Shown: one piece after another, positions 1 to 8,426 of the stretch
Layout: each line of letters starts with the position of its first letter
How positions within the stretch are numbered: position 1 is the first letter of the stretch
Assembly (NCBI GenBank): GCA_947168065.1
Contig: CAMVKH010000004.1
Span: forward strand, 124,001 to 188,000
DNA length: 64,000 nt
Source of the DNA: an uncultured Bacteroidales bacterium
Lineage (GTDB): Bacteria; Bacteroidota; Bacteroidia; Bacteroidales; UBA932
Direction of reading: 5' to 3'
The notes under the pieces: model-generated
The model's input: the letters and a program-made list of their open reading frames with translations, nothing else
The model's database searches: none
Told to the model about the DNA's origin: nothing
Position numbers and translations under genes: made by a program

Positions 1-61
1 TTTTTCTCAAATTTAACGATTGTTTCACGATATTTGCAGATAAAGCTGGAAAATTTCCCCC

Positions 62-760
62 ATGAGACGATTTATACCCGTCCTGATTCTTCTGACACTC
101 TCCTGCGCGCTCCAGGCACAGGCCCTGCCGTTCGGCTCCGAGACCCTCTCCTACTCCGTACGGCACAATCTCTTTCCCGGCGACATCGGCACGATGACCT
201 TCCGCGGAAAGGATGCCGGCGGCAACTACAAAGTTGAAGCGACCCTGAAAGCCGCTGTCGGAAACATCTATACGCTTGATTGCGATTATACCTCCGTCTT
301 CCAGAAAGATGCACAACTGACACCGGTTTCTGCCACGCGCAGCCAGACCGAAAAGAAATACTGGGCCAAAGGCAAGTATGACTGGTCCGCACCCGGAAAG
401 GTCCACCTCGACGTGACCAAGAGCACCCGGGCGCCCCGCAACGAGACCCTCAACTGGTCCGGCACCGTCCGCGACCTGCTGGGCACCATCTGGTGGCTCC
501 GCAGTCTCGATTACGACAAGGCGATGACTTCCAGCAACGCCCTGCTTCTGGATCACGACGCCCTTCCCGTGACCATCTCTTCCTGCACCCGCAAGACCAT
601 CAAATCCGGCGGCAAGCAGACCCCTGTCATCGAAGTGGCCATCGCCCAGAACGGCAAGGAAGCCCTCCGCCTGACTCTGACCGACGACAGCCGCCGTATC
701 CCGCTCAAGTTCTCCCTCTCCCTGCCCTTCGGTACCATCAAGGGCACCCTCAAGTCCTAA
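62..760 (+). CDS. DUF3108 domain exported protein
   Basis: This 232-residue protein begins with a clear Sec signal peptide (residues 1 to about 21, ending at AQA). The rest has the pattern of the DUF3108 family: an N-terminal segment reading LSYSVRHNLFPGDIGTM followed by alternating beta-rich segments, as expected for a periplasmic beta-barrel-like fold. The family has no firmly established biochemical role. It is followed after 13 nt by a GH3-family gene on the same strand, and the next two genes are lipid acyltransferases, so a role in the envelope or in lipid metabolism is plausible but inferred. The first 61 bases of the window hold only an AT-rich upstream region with a weak TATTTG motif. 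Confidence 0.8.
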   Translation: MRRFIPVLILLTLSCALQAQALPFGSETLSYSVRHNLFPGDIGTMTFRGKDAGGNYKVEATLKAAVGNIYTLDCDYTSVFQKDAQLTPVSATRSQTEKKYWAKGKYDWSAPGKVHLDVTKSTRAPRNETLNWSGTVRDLLGTIWWLRSLDYDKAMTSSNALLLDHDALPVTISSCTRKTIKSGGKQTPVIEVAIAQNGKEALRLTLTDDSRRIPLKFSLSLPFGTIKGTLKS

Positions 761-773
761 CTATCCATCCGAT

Positions 774-2294
774 ATGAGTCTGACCCCATTTGCAAGACTG
801 GTATTCGCGCCGCGGGCGCGGGAGTTGAAACGTCAACGGACAGAAGGGGACGCCGCCCAAAGGGAGGCGCTCTCCTTTTTGATGCGCAGGGCCGCTGGTA
901 CCGAGTACGGGAAGCAGCACGGCTTCGCTTCGGTCCGCACCTACGAAGATTTCGCGGCATCCTGCCCTGTCAACACTTATGAGGAACTCAAGGGCGGCAT
1001 CGACCGGATGCGGCACGGAGAGCGCGACATCCTCTGGCCCGGGGCCGTGAAGTGGTATGCCAAATCTTCCGGCACAACGGCCGACAAGTCGAAGTTCATC
1101 CCCGTAAGTGCCGAAGGCCTGCAGAATGCCCACTACCAGGGTGGATTCGATTCCCTAGCCTATTACCTTGACAATCACCCGGAAAGCCGCATCTTCGACG
1201 GCAAGGCGCTCATCCTGGGCGGCAGCCACGCCCCAAACTACAACGTGAAAGACTCGCTGGTAGGCGACGTGAGCGCCATCATGCTCGAAAACATCAATCC
1301 CATCGCCAACCTGGTGCGTGTCCCCAAAAAGGAGACGGCGCTGATCGCCGACTTTGAGGTCAAGCGCGACCGCATCGCCCGCGAGACCATGAACCAGAAC
1401 GTCACCAACATCAGCGGCGTTCCGTCCTGGATGATGTCGGTCCTGACGCGTGTGATGGAACTGTCCGGCAAGTCGCATCTGGAAGAGGTCTGGCCCAATC
1501 TCGAAGTCTTTTTCCACGGCGGCGTAGCCTTCACGCCCTATCGCGCCCAGTACCAGCGCCTGATCACCTCGCCCAAGATGCATTATATGGAAACGTACAA
1601 TGCCAGCGAGGGATTCTTCGGCCTCCAGGACGACCCGGCCGATCCGGCCATGCGCCTGACGCTCGACTACGGCATCTTCTACGAATTCATCCCGATGGAA
1701 GACTTCGGGAAGGAGAACCCCGCTGTCGTGCCGATCTGGGGCGTCGAGACCGGAAAGAATTACGCGATGGTCATCTCCACGTGCTGCGGTCTGTGGCGCT
1801 ATCTGATCGGCGACACGGTCCGCTTCACCTCCAGGAATCCGTACAAGTTCGTCATCACCGGCCGGACGAAGCACTTCATCAACGCCTTCGGTGAAGAACT
1901 GATCGTCGACAATGCCGAACAAGGCCTGGCCTTCGCCTGCCGCGAAACCGGCGCCGAAGTGCTGGAATACACCGCCGCTCCCGTGTTCATGGACGACAAT
2001 GCCCGTTGCCGGCACCAGTGGCTCATCGAGTTCGCGCGTCCGCCGGAAGACCCGGCGCTCTTCGCGCAGCTGCTCGACCGCAAGTTGCAGGAAGTCAACA
2101 GCGACTATGAAGCCAAACGCTTCAAGGACATCACGTTGCAGCCACTCGAACTCACCGTTGCGCGCCCCGGCCTTTTCAACGACTGGCTGCGCCAGCGCGG
2201 CAAACTGGGCGGCCAGCACAAAGTCCCGCGCCTGAGCAACAGCCGCGAGCACATCGACCAGCTGCTCGCACTCAACACAAACCCTACCTTGTAA
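774..2294 (+). CDS. GH3 auxin-responsive promoter family protein (putative acyl-acid amido synthetase)
   Basis: This 506-residue protein belongs to the GH3 family of the ANL adenylating superfamily. Plant members adenylate a carboxylic acid and join it to an amino acid. The nucleotide-binding loop SSGTTADKSK lies at residues 98-107, and later family motifs YNASEGFFG and YLIGDTVRFT are visible. No signal peptide is present, so the enzyme should be cytoplasmic. The bacterial substrate is unknown. The gene lies 12 nt upstream of a glycerol-type acyltransferase gene, followed by an N-acyltransferase-type gene, all on one strand. That setting suggests a joint job in acyl-amino-acid or amino-lipid chemistry, but this is inference from position only. 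Confidence 0.88.
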   Translation: MSLTPFARLVFAPRARELKRQRTEGDAAQREALSFLMRRAAGTEYGKQHGFASVRTYEDFAASCPVNTYEELKGGIDRMRHGERDILWPGAVKWYAKSSGTTADKSKFIPVSAEGLQNAHYQGGFDSLAYYLDNHPESRIFDGKALILGGSHAPNYNVKDSLVGDVSAIMLENINPIANLVRVPKKETALIADFEVKRDRIARETMNQNVTNISGVPSWMMSVLTRVMELSGKSHLEEVWPNLEVFFHGGVAFTPYRAQYQRLITSPKMHYMETYNASEGFFGLQDDPADPAMRLTLDYGIFYEFIPMEDFGKENPAVVPIWGVETGKNYAMVISTCCGLWRYLIGDTVRFTSRNPYKFVITGRTKHFINAFGEELIVDNAEQGLAFACRETGAEVLEYTAAPVFMDDNARCRHQWLIEFARPPEDPALFAQLLDRKLQEVNSDYEAKRFKDITLQPLELTVARPGLFNDWLRQRGKLGGQHKVPRLSNSREHIDQLLALNTNPTL

Positions 2295-2306
2295 GCCTCC
2301 GAAACC

Positions 2307-3131
2307 ATGCCCGTCAACGAAACCGTCACGCTCGACCTCGACCAGATCGTCAAAAGCCGCTTCGGCGAGAAAAAGATCCCCCAGTTCGTCCTGAACTGGC
2401 TCAAACGGTTCATCCACCAGGACCACCTCAACGGCTACCTGAGCAAAGGCTACCTGGGGGTGGAATTCGCCGAAAAGTCGCTGGAGTACTACGACGCCCA
2501 CGTCACTGTCGAGGGGTTGGAGAACCTCCCCGATGAAGGACGGTTCACCTTTGCGGGCAACCACCCGCTGGGCGGTCTCGACGCGATGAGCATCATCGGC
2601 ACGGTAGGACGCAAATACGACGGCCATATCGTCATTCCCGCCAATGACTTCCTGATGGCGATCAAGCCGATCGCCGAATATACCATTCCGGTCAACAAGA
2701 TGGGCGGCCAGAGCGCCGACCTGGTGGGCAAGATCAACGAAGCCTTTGACTCCGACCGCCAGGTCATCATCTTCCCGGCCGGGCTGTGCTCGCGCAAGAT
2801 CGACGGCATCGTGCAGGACCTCCCCTGGAAGAAGACCTTCATCACGAAGAGCCGCCTGTCGCACCGCGACGTGATCCCGATGTGGTTCAGCGGACAGAAC
2901 TCGAAACGCTTCTACCGGCTCGACAAGCTGCGCAACCTGCTCAAACTCAAGCTCAACATCGCCATGCTCACCTTGCCGGACGAACTCTACAAAAGCCAGC
3001 ACAAGTCGTACCGGCTGATTTTCGGCAAGCCGATCCCCTGGCAGACCTTCACGTCTGAAAAGCGGGATGCCGAGTGGGCCGCCTGGGTCCGGGAAAAAGT
3101 TTACGAACTCCCTAAAACGGAAAACCTATGA
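2307..3131 (+). CDS. PlsC-like 1-acyl-glycerol-type O-acyltransferase, GlsA-like
   Basis: This 274-residue protein is a membrane-associated lysophospholipid-type acyltransferase. It shows the catalytic block AGNHPLGGLDAM, in which the His and Asp are five residues apart rather than the four of classical HX4D. It also shows the substrate-binding block IIFPAGLCSRK. In Bacteroides, paired acyltransferases of this kind make glycine lipids: GlsB N-acylates glycine and GlsA O-acylates the product. The stop codon overlaps the next start in an ATGA junction (3128-3131) with the GNAT-type gene, so the two are translationally coupled. By this arrangement the gene is the likely O-acyltransferase. The substrate is inferred from the pairing, not shown by the sequence. 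Confidence 0.85.
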   Translation: MPVNETVTLDLDQIVKSRFGEKKIPQFVLNWLKRFIHQDHLNGYLSKGYLGVEFAEKSLEYYDAHVTVEGLENLPDEGRFTFAGNHPLGGLDAMSIIGTVGRKYDGHIVIPANDFLMAIKPIAEYTIPVNKMGGQSADLVGKINEAFDSDRQVIIFPAGLCSRKIDGIVQDLPWKKTFITKSRLSHRDVIPMWFSGQNSKRFYRLDKLRNLLKLKLNIAMLTLPDELYKSQHKSYRLIFGKPIPWQTFTSEKRDAEWAAWVREKVYELPKTENL

Positions 3132-4129
3132 AAATGGAACCGATCATCGCACCTGTGGACAAGGAACTGCTCAAAGCCGAACTGACGGAAAAGCATTTCC
3201 TGCGCGACACCAACCACGCCGACAACAAGCTCTATATCGTAGACAACCAATGCGCACCGAATGTCCTGCGGGAAATCGGCCGCCTGCGGGAGATCGCCTT
3301 CCGGCAGGGTGGCGGCGGCACCGGAAAATCCATGGACCTGGATGCCTTCGACCTGGATCCCGCTTTCAAATACAAGCAGCTCGTCCTCTGGGATCCGGAG
3401 AATGAATGCATCATCGGCGGCTACCGTTATGTGCTTTGCGACCAGGTGATGTATGACCGCTACGGACAGCCCATCATGCCGTCGGCCCATCTGTTCCGTT
3501 TCACGCGCCGCTATCTGAAAGGAGCTTTCCCGAAAACCATCGAACTGAGCCGTTCTTTCATCCGTCCCGAATACCAGAGTGCCGCACAGGGGATGAAGAG
3601 CCTCTACTCGCTCGACAACCTCTTTGACGGCCTGGGCGGCCTGATCGTGCTTTACAAGGGACGGATGGAGTATTTCTTCGGCAAGATGACCATCTACCCT
3701 TCCTTCCCCGAGAAAGGGCTCCAGATGATCCTGTACTTCCTGCGCAAGCATTTCGGGAGCCGGGAAGCCGACCTGTACGGCCGCATTGACCGGATGGTGA
3801 TTCCCAAGAACCCGGTCAAGATCCGCCTGTCCCGCGAACTGGGCAAGATCTTCACGGAAGACGATTTCCGCAGCGACTACAAGATCCTCAAGCGTGAAAT
3901 CCAGCAGCTGGGGGTCAACATCCCGCCGCTGGTCAACACCTATATGAACCTGTCGCCGACGATGAAATCGTTCGGTGCGGGCATCAACGACGAGTTCGGC
4001 GACGTCATCGAGGCCGGCATCCTGATCAAATTCGACGAGATGCACCCCGAAAAGACGCGCCGGCACCTGATCTTCCCCAATCTGAAGGGACTCCGCAGGC
4101 GGCTGAGCCACCTGCGGAAGAAGAACTAG
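3128..4129 (+). CDS. GNAT-fold N-acyltransferase (hemolysin/OlsB type), GlsB-like
   Basis: This 333-residue protein resembles the hemolysin-like/OlsB N-acyltransferases that transfer a fatty acyl group from acyl-ACP to an amino acid. The N-terminal half carries the acyltransferase core, with LREIGRLREIAFRQGGGGTGKS near residue 50 (first part of the family signature), DPENECIIGGYRY, and ELSRSFIRPEYQ. A C-terminal region of about 100 residues follows. It overlaps the upstream acyltransferase gene by 4 nt. In Bacteroides the equivalent pair produces N-acyl glycine and then the diacylated glycine lipid, so this is the probable first enzyme. The 3' end overlaps the convergent glutathione peroxidase gene by 4 nt. 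Confidence 0.85.
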   Translation: MKMEPIIAPVDKELLKAELTEKHFLRDTNHADNKLYIVDNQCAPNVLREIGRLREIAFRQGGGGTGKSMDLDAFDLDPAFKYKQLVLWDPENECIIGGYRYVLCDQVMYDRYGQPIMPSAHLFRFTRRYLKGAFPKTIELSRSFIRPEYQSAAQGMKSLYSLDNLFDGLGGLIVLYKGRMEYFFGKMTIYPSFPEKGLQMILYFLRKHFGSREADLYGRIDRMVIPKNPVKIRLSRELGKIFTEDDFRSDYKILKREIQQLGVNIPPLVNTYMNLSPTMKSFGAGINDEFGDVIEAGILIKFDEMHPEKTRRHLIFPNLKGLRRRLSHLRKKN

Positions 4130-4740
4130 AGCAACGCTTCAATCGCTTTTTCCAGCTGCTCAGGCGCTACGGTAGGTTCGTAGCGGGCCACGACTTTGCC
4201 CTTGCGGTCCACCAGGAATTTGGTGAAATTCCATTTGATGTCCGGATTGGACGCGTAGTCGGGATTCGAACGGGCCAGCATCTGGTCCATGAATTCGGCC
4301 GTCTGGCCTTCGCCGAACCCGGCAAAAGGCTTCTCGGCATACAGCCACTTGAAGACCGGCGTAGCCTGCTCGCCGTTGACATCCACCTTGTCCATCAGCG
4401 GGAAGGTGACGCCATAGTTGAGGCGGCAGAACTCCGCGATTTCGTCGTTGGTGCCGGGCTCCTGGTGACCGAACTGGTCGCAAGGGAAACCGACCACGAC
4501 CAGACCCTGGTCGCCATACTTCTTGTACAGCGCTTCCAGGCCGTCGTATTGCGGCGTGAAACCGCATTTGGAGGCCGTGTTGACAATCAGCAGGACCTTG
4601 CCTTTGTAGTCGGAAAAGTTCACCTCCGTTCCTTCGTTGGAAAGGGCCTTGAATCCGTAGATCGTGTTCGCGTCCGACGATTTGCAAGCCGTCAGCAGCA
4701 GTGCGGCCGCAAGCGTCATGATCAGAGAAATGTTTTTCAT
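4126..4740 (-). CDS. Glutathione peroxidase-family lipoprotein
   Basis: This 204-residue thiol peroxidase has a lipoprotein signal (hydrophobic stretch ending LLTAC, Cys19), so it is exported and lipid-anchored. The peroxidatic Cys sits at residue 59 in NTASKCGFT. The second conserved block is VVGFPCDQFGHQEPG and the Trp/Asn of the active-site tetrad lie in IKWNFTKF. The active site uses Cys rather than selenocysteine. Enzymes of this type in Bacteroidota normally use thioredoxin-like reductants and not glutathione. It is transcribed alone, toward the lipid genes, with no terminator visible in the 4-nt overlap. Confidence 0.93.
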   Translation of the reverse strand: MKNISLIMTLAAALLLTACKSSDANTIYGFKALSNEGTEVNFSDYKGKVLLIVNTASKCGFTPQYDGLEALYKKYGDQGLVVVGFPCDQFGHQEPGTNDEIAEFCRLNYGVTFPLMDKVDVNGEQATPVFKWLYAEKPFAGFGEGQTAEFMDQMLARSNPDYASNPDIKWNFTKFLVDRKGKVVARYEPTVAPEQLEKAIEALL

Positions 4741-4798
4741 GTCAGGGAATGAATTGAATGGATGGATTACTGACCGCTAAAATACGGAAAAATATTTG

Positions 4799-4806
4799 TA
4801 AATTTG
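4799..4806 (+). promoter_or_regulatory. Bacteroidota -7 box upstream of the repeat protein
   Basis: TAAATTTG matches the TAnnTTTG consensus of the primary sigma factor and lies 25 nt before the start codon at 4832. No TTG is visible at the usual -33 distance. Confidence 0.5.
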
Positions 4807-4831
4807 ACATCGGATCCCAAAAACCAGTCGG

Positions 4832-5251
4832 ATGAAACACGCAATCCTTCAATGGCTTCCCGCGCTGATGCTGCTGCTCGCAGCCACAGCCGCCTACGGC
4901 CAGCGCATCACCAACGCCAATTACCAGACCGTCGCCTACATCAAGTCGGACGGCACCATCCAGGACGCCTCCTACCGTACCGTCGGCTATATCAAATCTG
5001 ACGGCACCGTCCAGGACGGCTCCTACCGTACCATCGGTCACCTGAAAAGCGACGGCACCATCCAGGACAGTTCCTACCGCACCGTCGGCCACATCAAGGA
5101 CGACGGCACCGTCCAGGACAGCTCCTATCGCACCATCGGCCACGTCAAGAAAGACGGCACCGTCCAGGACGCCTCCTACCGCACCATCGGCTACGCCCGC
5201 GACATCCCCCTCCGCTGGGCCGCTTTCTTCTTCTTTTTCAGTGCGAACTGA
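4832..5251 (+). CDS. Exported 17-residue repeat protein (5-fold beta-flower type)
   Basis: This 139-residue protein has a signal peptide (about residues 1-23). It then has five perfect 17-residue repeats of the pattern SYRTVGYIKSDGTVQDx, starting at residues 30, 47, 64, 81 and 98, with a sixth partial unit at 115. The end is hydrophobic and aromatic (RWAAFFFFFSAN). The repeats resemble the small Bacteroidales family named 5-fold beta-flower protein, in which each repeat would supply one beta-blade of a ring. The function is unknown. The gene stands alone between its own promoter and a strong terminator. The alternating T/I and V/I residues suggest recent internal duplication. Confidence 0.75.
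   Translation: MKHAILQWLPALMLLLAATAAYGQRITNANYQTVAYIKSDGTIQDASYRTVGYIKSDGTVQDGSYRTIGHLKSDGTIQDSSYRTVGHIKDDGTVQDSSYRTIGHVKKDGTVQDASYRTIGYARDIPLRWAAFFFFFSAN
4919..5191 (+). repeat. 51-bp in-frame tandem repeat array
   Basis: Five full copies and one partial copy of a 51-bp unit encode the 17-residue repeats of the protein at 4832. The copies are close in DNA sequence, for example the shared core GACGGCACC(A/G)TCCAGGAC. They could expand or contract by slippage or recombination. Confidence 0.85.
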
Positions 5252-5254
5252 AAA

Positions 5255-5286
5255 GAAAGGGACGAACCTCACAGTTCGTCCCTTTC
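5255..5286. terminator. Strong hairpin terminator, probably bidirectional
   Basis: A perfect 13-bp stem (GAAAGGGACGAAC paired with GTTCGTCCCTTTC) has a 6-nt loop and starts 4 nt after the stop codon of the repeat protein. Short A/T runs lie on both sides, so it could also end transcripts of the RND operon arriving from the other direction. Confidence 0.85.
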
Positions 5287-5378
5287 AAGAATTTAAGGTT
5301 TCTTTCTGTATTATACACAAACTTGTTGATCCAGAGATTCTTTCTTGAACAACAAGTATGAAGTCCCCTTTTATTATC

Positions 5379-8300
5379 TCATTGTTTGTCCGGATTCGTT
5401 TTCCTCCCCGGCATCCAGGCCGGGAGGAAGAAGATCAAGGCAATGAGGGAGAAGGCCAGGCCACCGATGGTGCCGAGGGCGAAGGCGTACCAGAAGACTT
5501 CGTCGGGGCCGTCGAGGAGGAAAGGGATCAGGCCCAGGGCAGTGGAGAGGACGGTCAGGAGCGTCGGGACGATCTTGTGGTTGAATGCGCGCACGAACAA
5601 ACGGCGGCCCTCTGTCTGCAGCCGCCATTCCTGAACGATGTAGATGCCGGCGTTGACGACCAGGCCGGCGAGCATGATCAGTGCGGCGAAGCCACCCTGG
5701 TCGAAGGGGCTGCCCGTGATGGCGAAGATGAGGAAGCAGCCGATGAAGGATAGGGGGATCAGGCCGATGATGGCCAACGGCAGCAGGAGGGACTCGAAGA
5801 GGATGGAACAGACGAAATAGATGATGGCAATTACCAGCAGGATGAGCAGCACATTCTTCCCTTTGTCGTCATTCCAGCTGTACTGGGTTTTCTCGGCATG
5901 ATAGCCAACGGGGAGAATTTCTTTATTGAGGCGTTCGACCTCGGCGTCAATGACTTTTTGCGCAAGGTTGGCGTTGCCGATGAATTCCCAGGCAACGGTC
6001 AGGGCGTATTGATGGTCGAGGCGGTGGATATCGTTGCCGCTGTGGCGGCGCTCGATGGTCCCGATGTCGGTGAAACGCAAATGCCGGCCTCCTACATCAA
6101 GGTATTCGTTCCTCAGGTTCCAAACGTCGAACGAAGTGCGGCGATCGGATACCAGATCTACGCTCCGGATTTCATCGTCCACGGTAACGGTTCCCACTTG
6201 TGCCGAAAACAGAGGATCGCGCAAGGTAACATAAGCATCCGCCCGGGAAAGTCCATGCGAGGCAAGCGCATCGGAGTCCCATACCAGGACAAACTCATCT
6301 GTAGAGAGCGTACTCCCCCATCCGACTTCTCCGTAGATGTCAGGCTCGCTGACGCGCGGGTTACGGGCAAGTCGTTCCACGGATGCGCGGCAATACCGGT
6401 AGAGGTCGTCGTAATTATAGCCTGTTACGACGATGCGCTGCCCCTTGTAGGAGGCCGCCATCACGTTGTTGCTGAAACTCTGGTCGTTGATGCCATAGAC
6501 ACTCCAGGAGGCGCCGCCAAGGTCGGCGGCCTTGGAGATAACGCGGCCCTTGAGTTCCACCGGAAAAGAAGTCTTCTCTACCTCCGGCTTGAAATCCACC
6601 ACGATGGAAGCGTTGCTGTGACTGGTTACGGAAGTACGGAAGGACTCTATCTCTTCGAATTGTGCGAGATAGTTCTCCATGGCGAGCACCACTTCGTTGA
6701 GTTGTGCCGTCGTGCACCCGTCAGGCAATGAGGCTCGAATATAGAGCGACGGGCGCTCCGTATCGCGGTAAAAGTTGCTGTGGCTACGGCGCAGGAACAG
6801 TCCGATGCTGCCACCGAGCGTCCGGTCGAGTGTCCGGCGCAAAGGATCTTTCATCACCGTATCGGGCAGTTGGCCGAACGGGAGGCCAAAGGCCAGGACC
6901 ACGAGAACGATGGTGGCCCAGCGCCAGCGGCGGGCCAATGCGATATAGCGGCGATACCATCCGTTCCAGCGGACAGTCCGCCGCCTGGCACGCAAGCTGC
7001 GCACTCGCTGCTTTTCGCGCATTTTCAGCTTATCGACCAATGCTGGAATCAGGAGCATCGCCACGGGGAGGCTTACTGCGAGATTGACCATCACAACAGC
7101 CGCAAAGTCAGTGAAACCTTGGCGCTGACCTTCCGGCAGCAGAAAGACGACCGACAAAGCGCCGATAGTGGTCAGTTGTGCGGCCAGCAGGGCGAGGAAA
7201 ACCCTGCGGTTGCGGTAATACCCGTAGTGGGCCACCATCACGATGACCGTGTCGATAAGGATACCAAGTGAGACCGTGATGCCGGCCATGGACCACAGGT
7301 GTATCTCCAAGCCAAAAAGGACGTAAAAGATGAAGGAGATGAGAAGGTTGGCGGCCAGACCTGCTACCACGACGAGCAGATAGCGGAGATTGCGGGTCGT
7401 CAGCAGGACGAAGATCAGGAGAATGGCCACGGAAAGCAGCGTGCGCCGCAGGATCTTGCTGATCTCGCCGCGAAGATACTCAGAGCTGTCATAGGTCACG
7501 GTGGCGGCGAAGCGCTCGGGGAACGAGGCGGAAAGTTCCGTCATCCGGGCTTTTACGGCATCGCAGACAGCGAGGTTGTTCACGCCTTTTTCGGGATAGA
7601 CGGTCAGGTTGATGGTGTTCAGGCCGTTGATGCGGTAGTAGCGCTCGGGCACGCGCTCGCGGTCCGTGATGCGGGCCACGTCACCCAGCCGTACGATGCG
7701 ACCGCCGACATTTCCCACGGGCAGCGTTTCGAGCCGTTCCGCATCGGCACCATAGCGCAGCGTCACGCCGACGCCTCCTGCCGTACCCACGACGTCGGCC
7801 TCGCGCAGCGCCGCAGCGAGGGCCTGCTGCAGGTCGGACGACGTCAGGCCCGCGGCCCTGAGCCGGTCGGCATTGAAGGCCACCTCGCGGTACAAGGGAG
7901 TTGCACCTGAAAGGACGATGCTGCCGACACCCGGAAGTACCGATAGTTCATCGATGATGCTGCCCTGCACATAGCGTTCGATCTGCCCCGAAGGCAGGTC
8001 GGCGTTGACGGTGTAGGTCAGGATACTCTGGACATCGCCGCCCGTAGAGGACCCGGAAACGGACGGGTAGCTCACGCCGGAAGGGAATCGGTCGAAGCTT
8101 TGCCGGATGAGCGTGGAGAGTTCGAAACGCACACGCTCCAGCTGTCGTTTGTCCTTGACTTCAAGCGTAACGCTGCCGCTGCCTTTGCGCGAGACGCTCC
8201 GCACGCTTCCTACACCCTCTATCGACGAGGCGAGTCCTTCGACAACCTGGGTAACCTCGCTTTCGATGAGTTTTGCCGAGGCCCCGTTCCAGGCGTACGA

Positions 8301-8426
8301 GACCACGAGGCTCCCTTTCTTCTCGGTGGGAGTATATTGCAGCGACAACAGCGGAATCATCGCGGCGCCCACGACGGACAGCACCACGAAGACCAGGATT
8401 ACGGAGAAGGCGGGCAGGCGTTTCAT
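5379..8426 (-). CDS. RND efflux permease, second of a tandem pair
   Basis: This 1015-residue inner-membrane pump belongs to the AcrB/HAE1-type RND family. Features seen are the N-terminal TM helix, the porter region starting after SLQYTPTEKKGS, a central block of helices (near LSVAILLIFVLLTT), and the C-terminal helices near AGLVVNAGIYIVQEW. TM4 reads GILIDTVIVM, so one of the two proton-relay acids is kept and the second position is Thr. It is more divergent than its upstream partner, with which it overlaps by 4 nt (ATGA). Two different permeases in one operon suggest a heteromeric trimer like MdtBC. It is the last gene of the long minus-strand array, 93 nt before a hairpin terminator. Confidence 0.93.
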   Translation of the reverse strand: MKRLPAFSVILVFVVLSVVGAAMIPLLSLQYTPTEKKGSLVVSYAWNGASAKLIESEVTQVVEGLASSIEGVGSVRSVSRKGSGSVTLEVKDKRQLERVRFELSTLIRQSFDRFPSGVSYPSVSGSSTGGDVQSILTYTVNADLPSGQIERYVQGSIIDELSVLPGVGSIVLSGATPLYREVAFNADRLRAAGLTSSDLQQALAAALREADVVGTAGGVGVTLRYGADAERLETLPVGNVGGRIVRLGDVARITDRERVPERYYRINGLNTINLTVYPEKGVNNLAVCDAVKARMTELSASFPERFAATVTYDSSEYLRGEISKILRRTLLSVAILLIFVLLTTRNLRYLLVVVAGLAANLLISFIFYVLFGLEIHLWSMAGITVSLGILIDTVIVMVAHYGYYRNRRVFLALLAAQLTTIGALSVVFLLPEGQRQGFTDFAAVVMVNLAVSLPVAMLLIPALVDKLKMREKQRVRSLRARRRTVRWNGWYRRYIALARRWRWATIVLVVLAFGLPFGQLPDTVMKDPLRRTLDRTLGGSIGLFLRRSHSNFYRDTERPSLYIRASLPDGCTTAQLNEVVLAMENYLAQFEEIESFRTSVTSHSNASIVVDFKPEVEKTSFPVELKGRVISKAADLGGASWSVYGINDQSFSNNVMAASYKGQRIVVTGYNYDDLYRYCRASVERLARNPRVSEPDIYGEVGWGSTLSTDEFVLVWDSDALASHGLSRADAYVTLRDPLFSAQVGTVTVDDEIRSVDLVSDRRTSFDVWNLRNEYLDVGGRHLRFTDIGTIERRHSGNDIHRLDHQYALTVAWEFIGNANLAQKVIDAEVERLNKEILPVGYHAEKTQYSWNDDKGKNVLLILLVIAIIYFVCSILFESLLLPLAIIGLIPLSFIGCFLIFAITGSPFDQGGFAALIMLAGLVVNAGIYIVQEWRLQTEGRRLFVRAFNHKIVPTLLTVLSTALGLIPFLLDGPDEVFWYAFALGTIGGLAFSLIALIFFLPAWMPGRKTNPDKQ

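Noticed and set aside
1155-3002. Long open frame on the minus strand opposite the GH3 and acyltransferase genes
   Set aside because: It lies entirely antisense to two well-recognised genes, has Val/Asp/Gly-rich low-information sequence typical of a GC-rich shadow, and no domain.
4919-5191. Regular 51-bp repeats that could suggest a CRISPR array
   Set aside because: The repeats are in frame, lack unique spacers and lie inside a coding gene. They encode a protein repeat.
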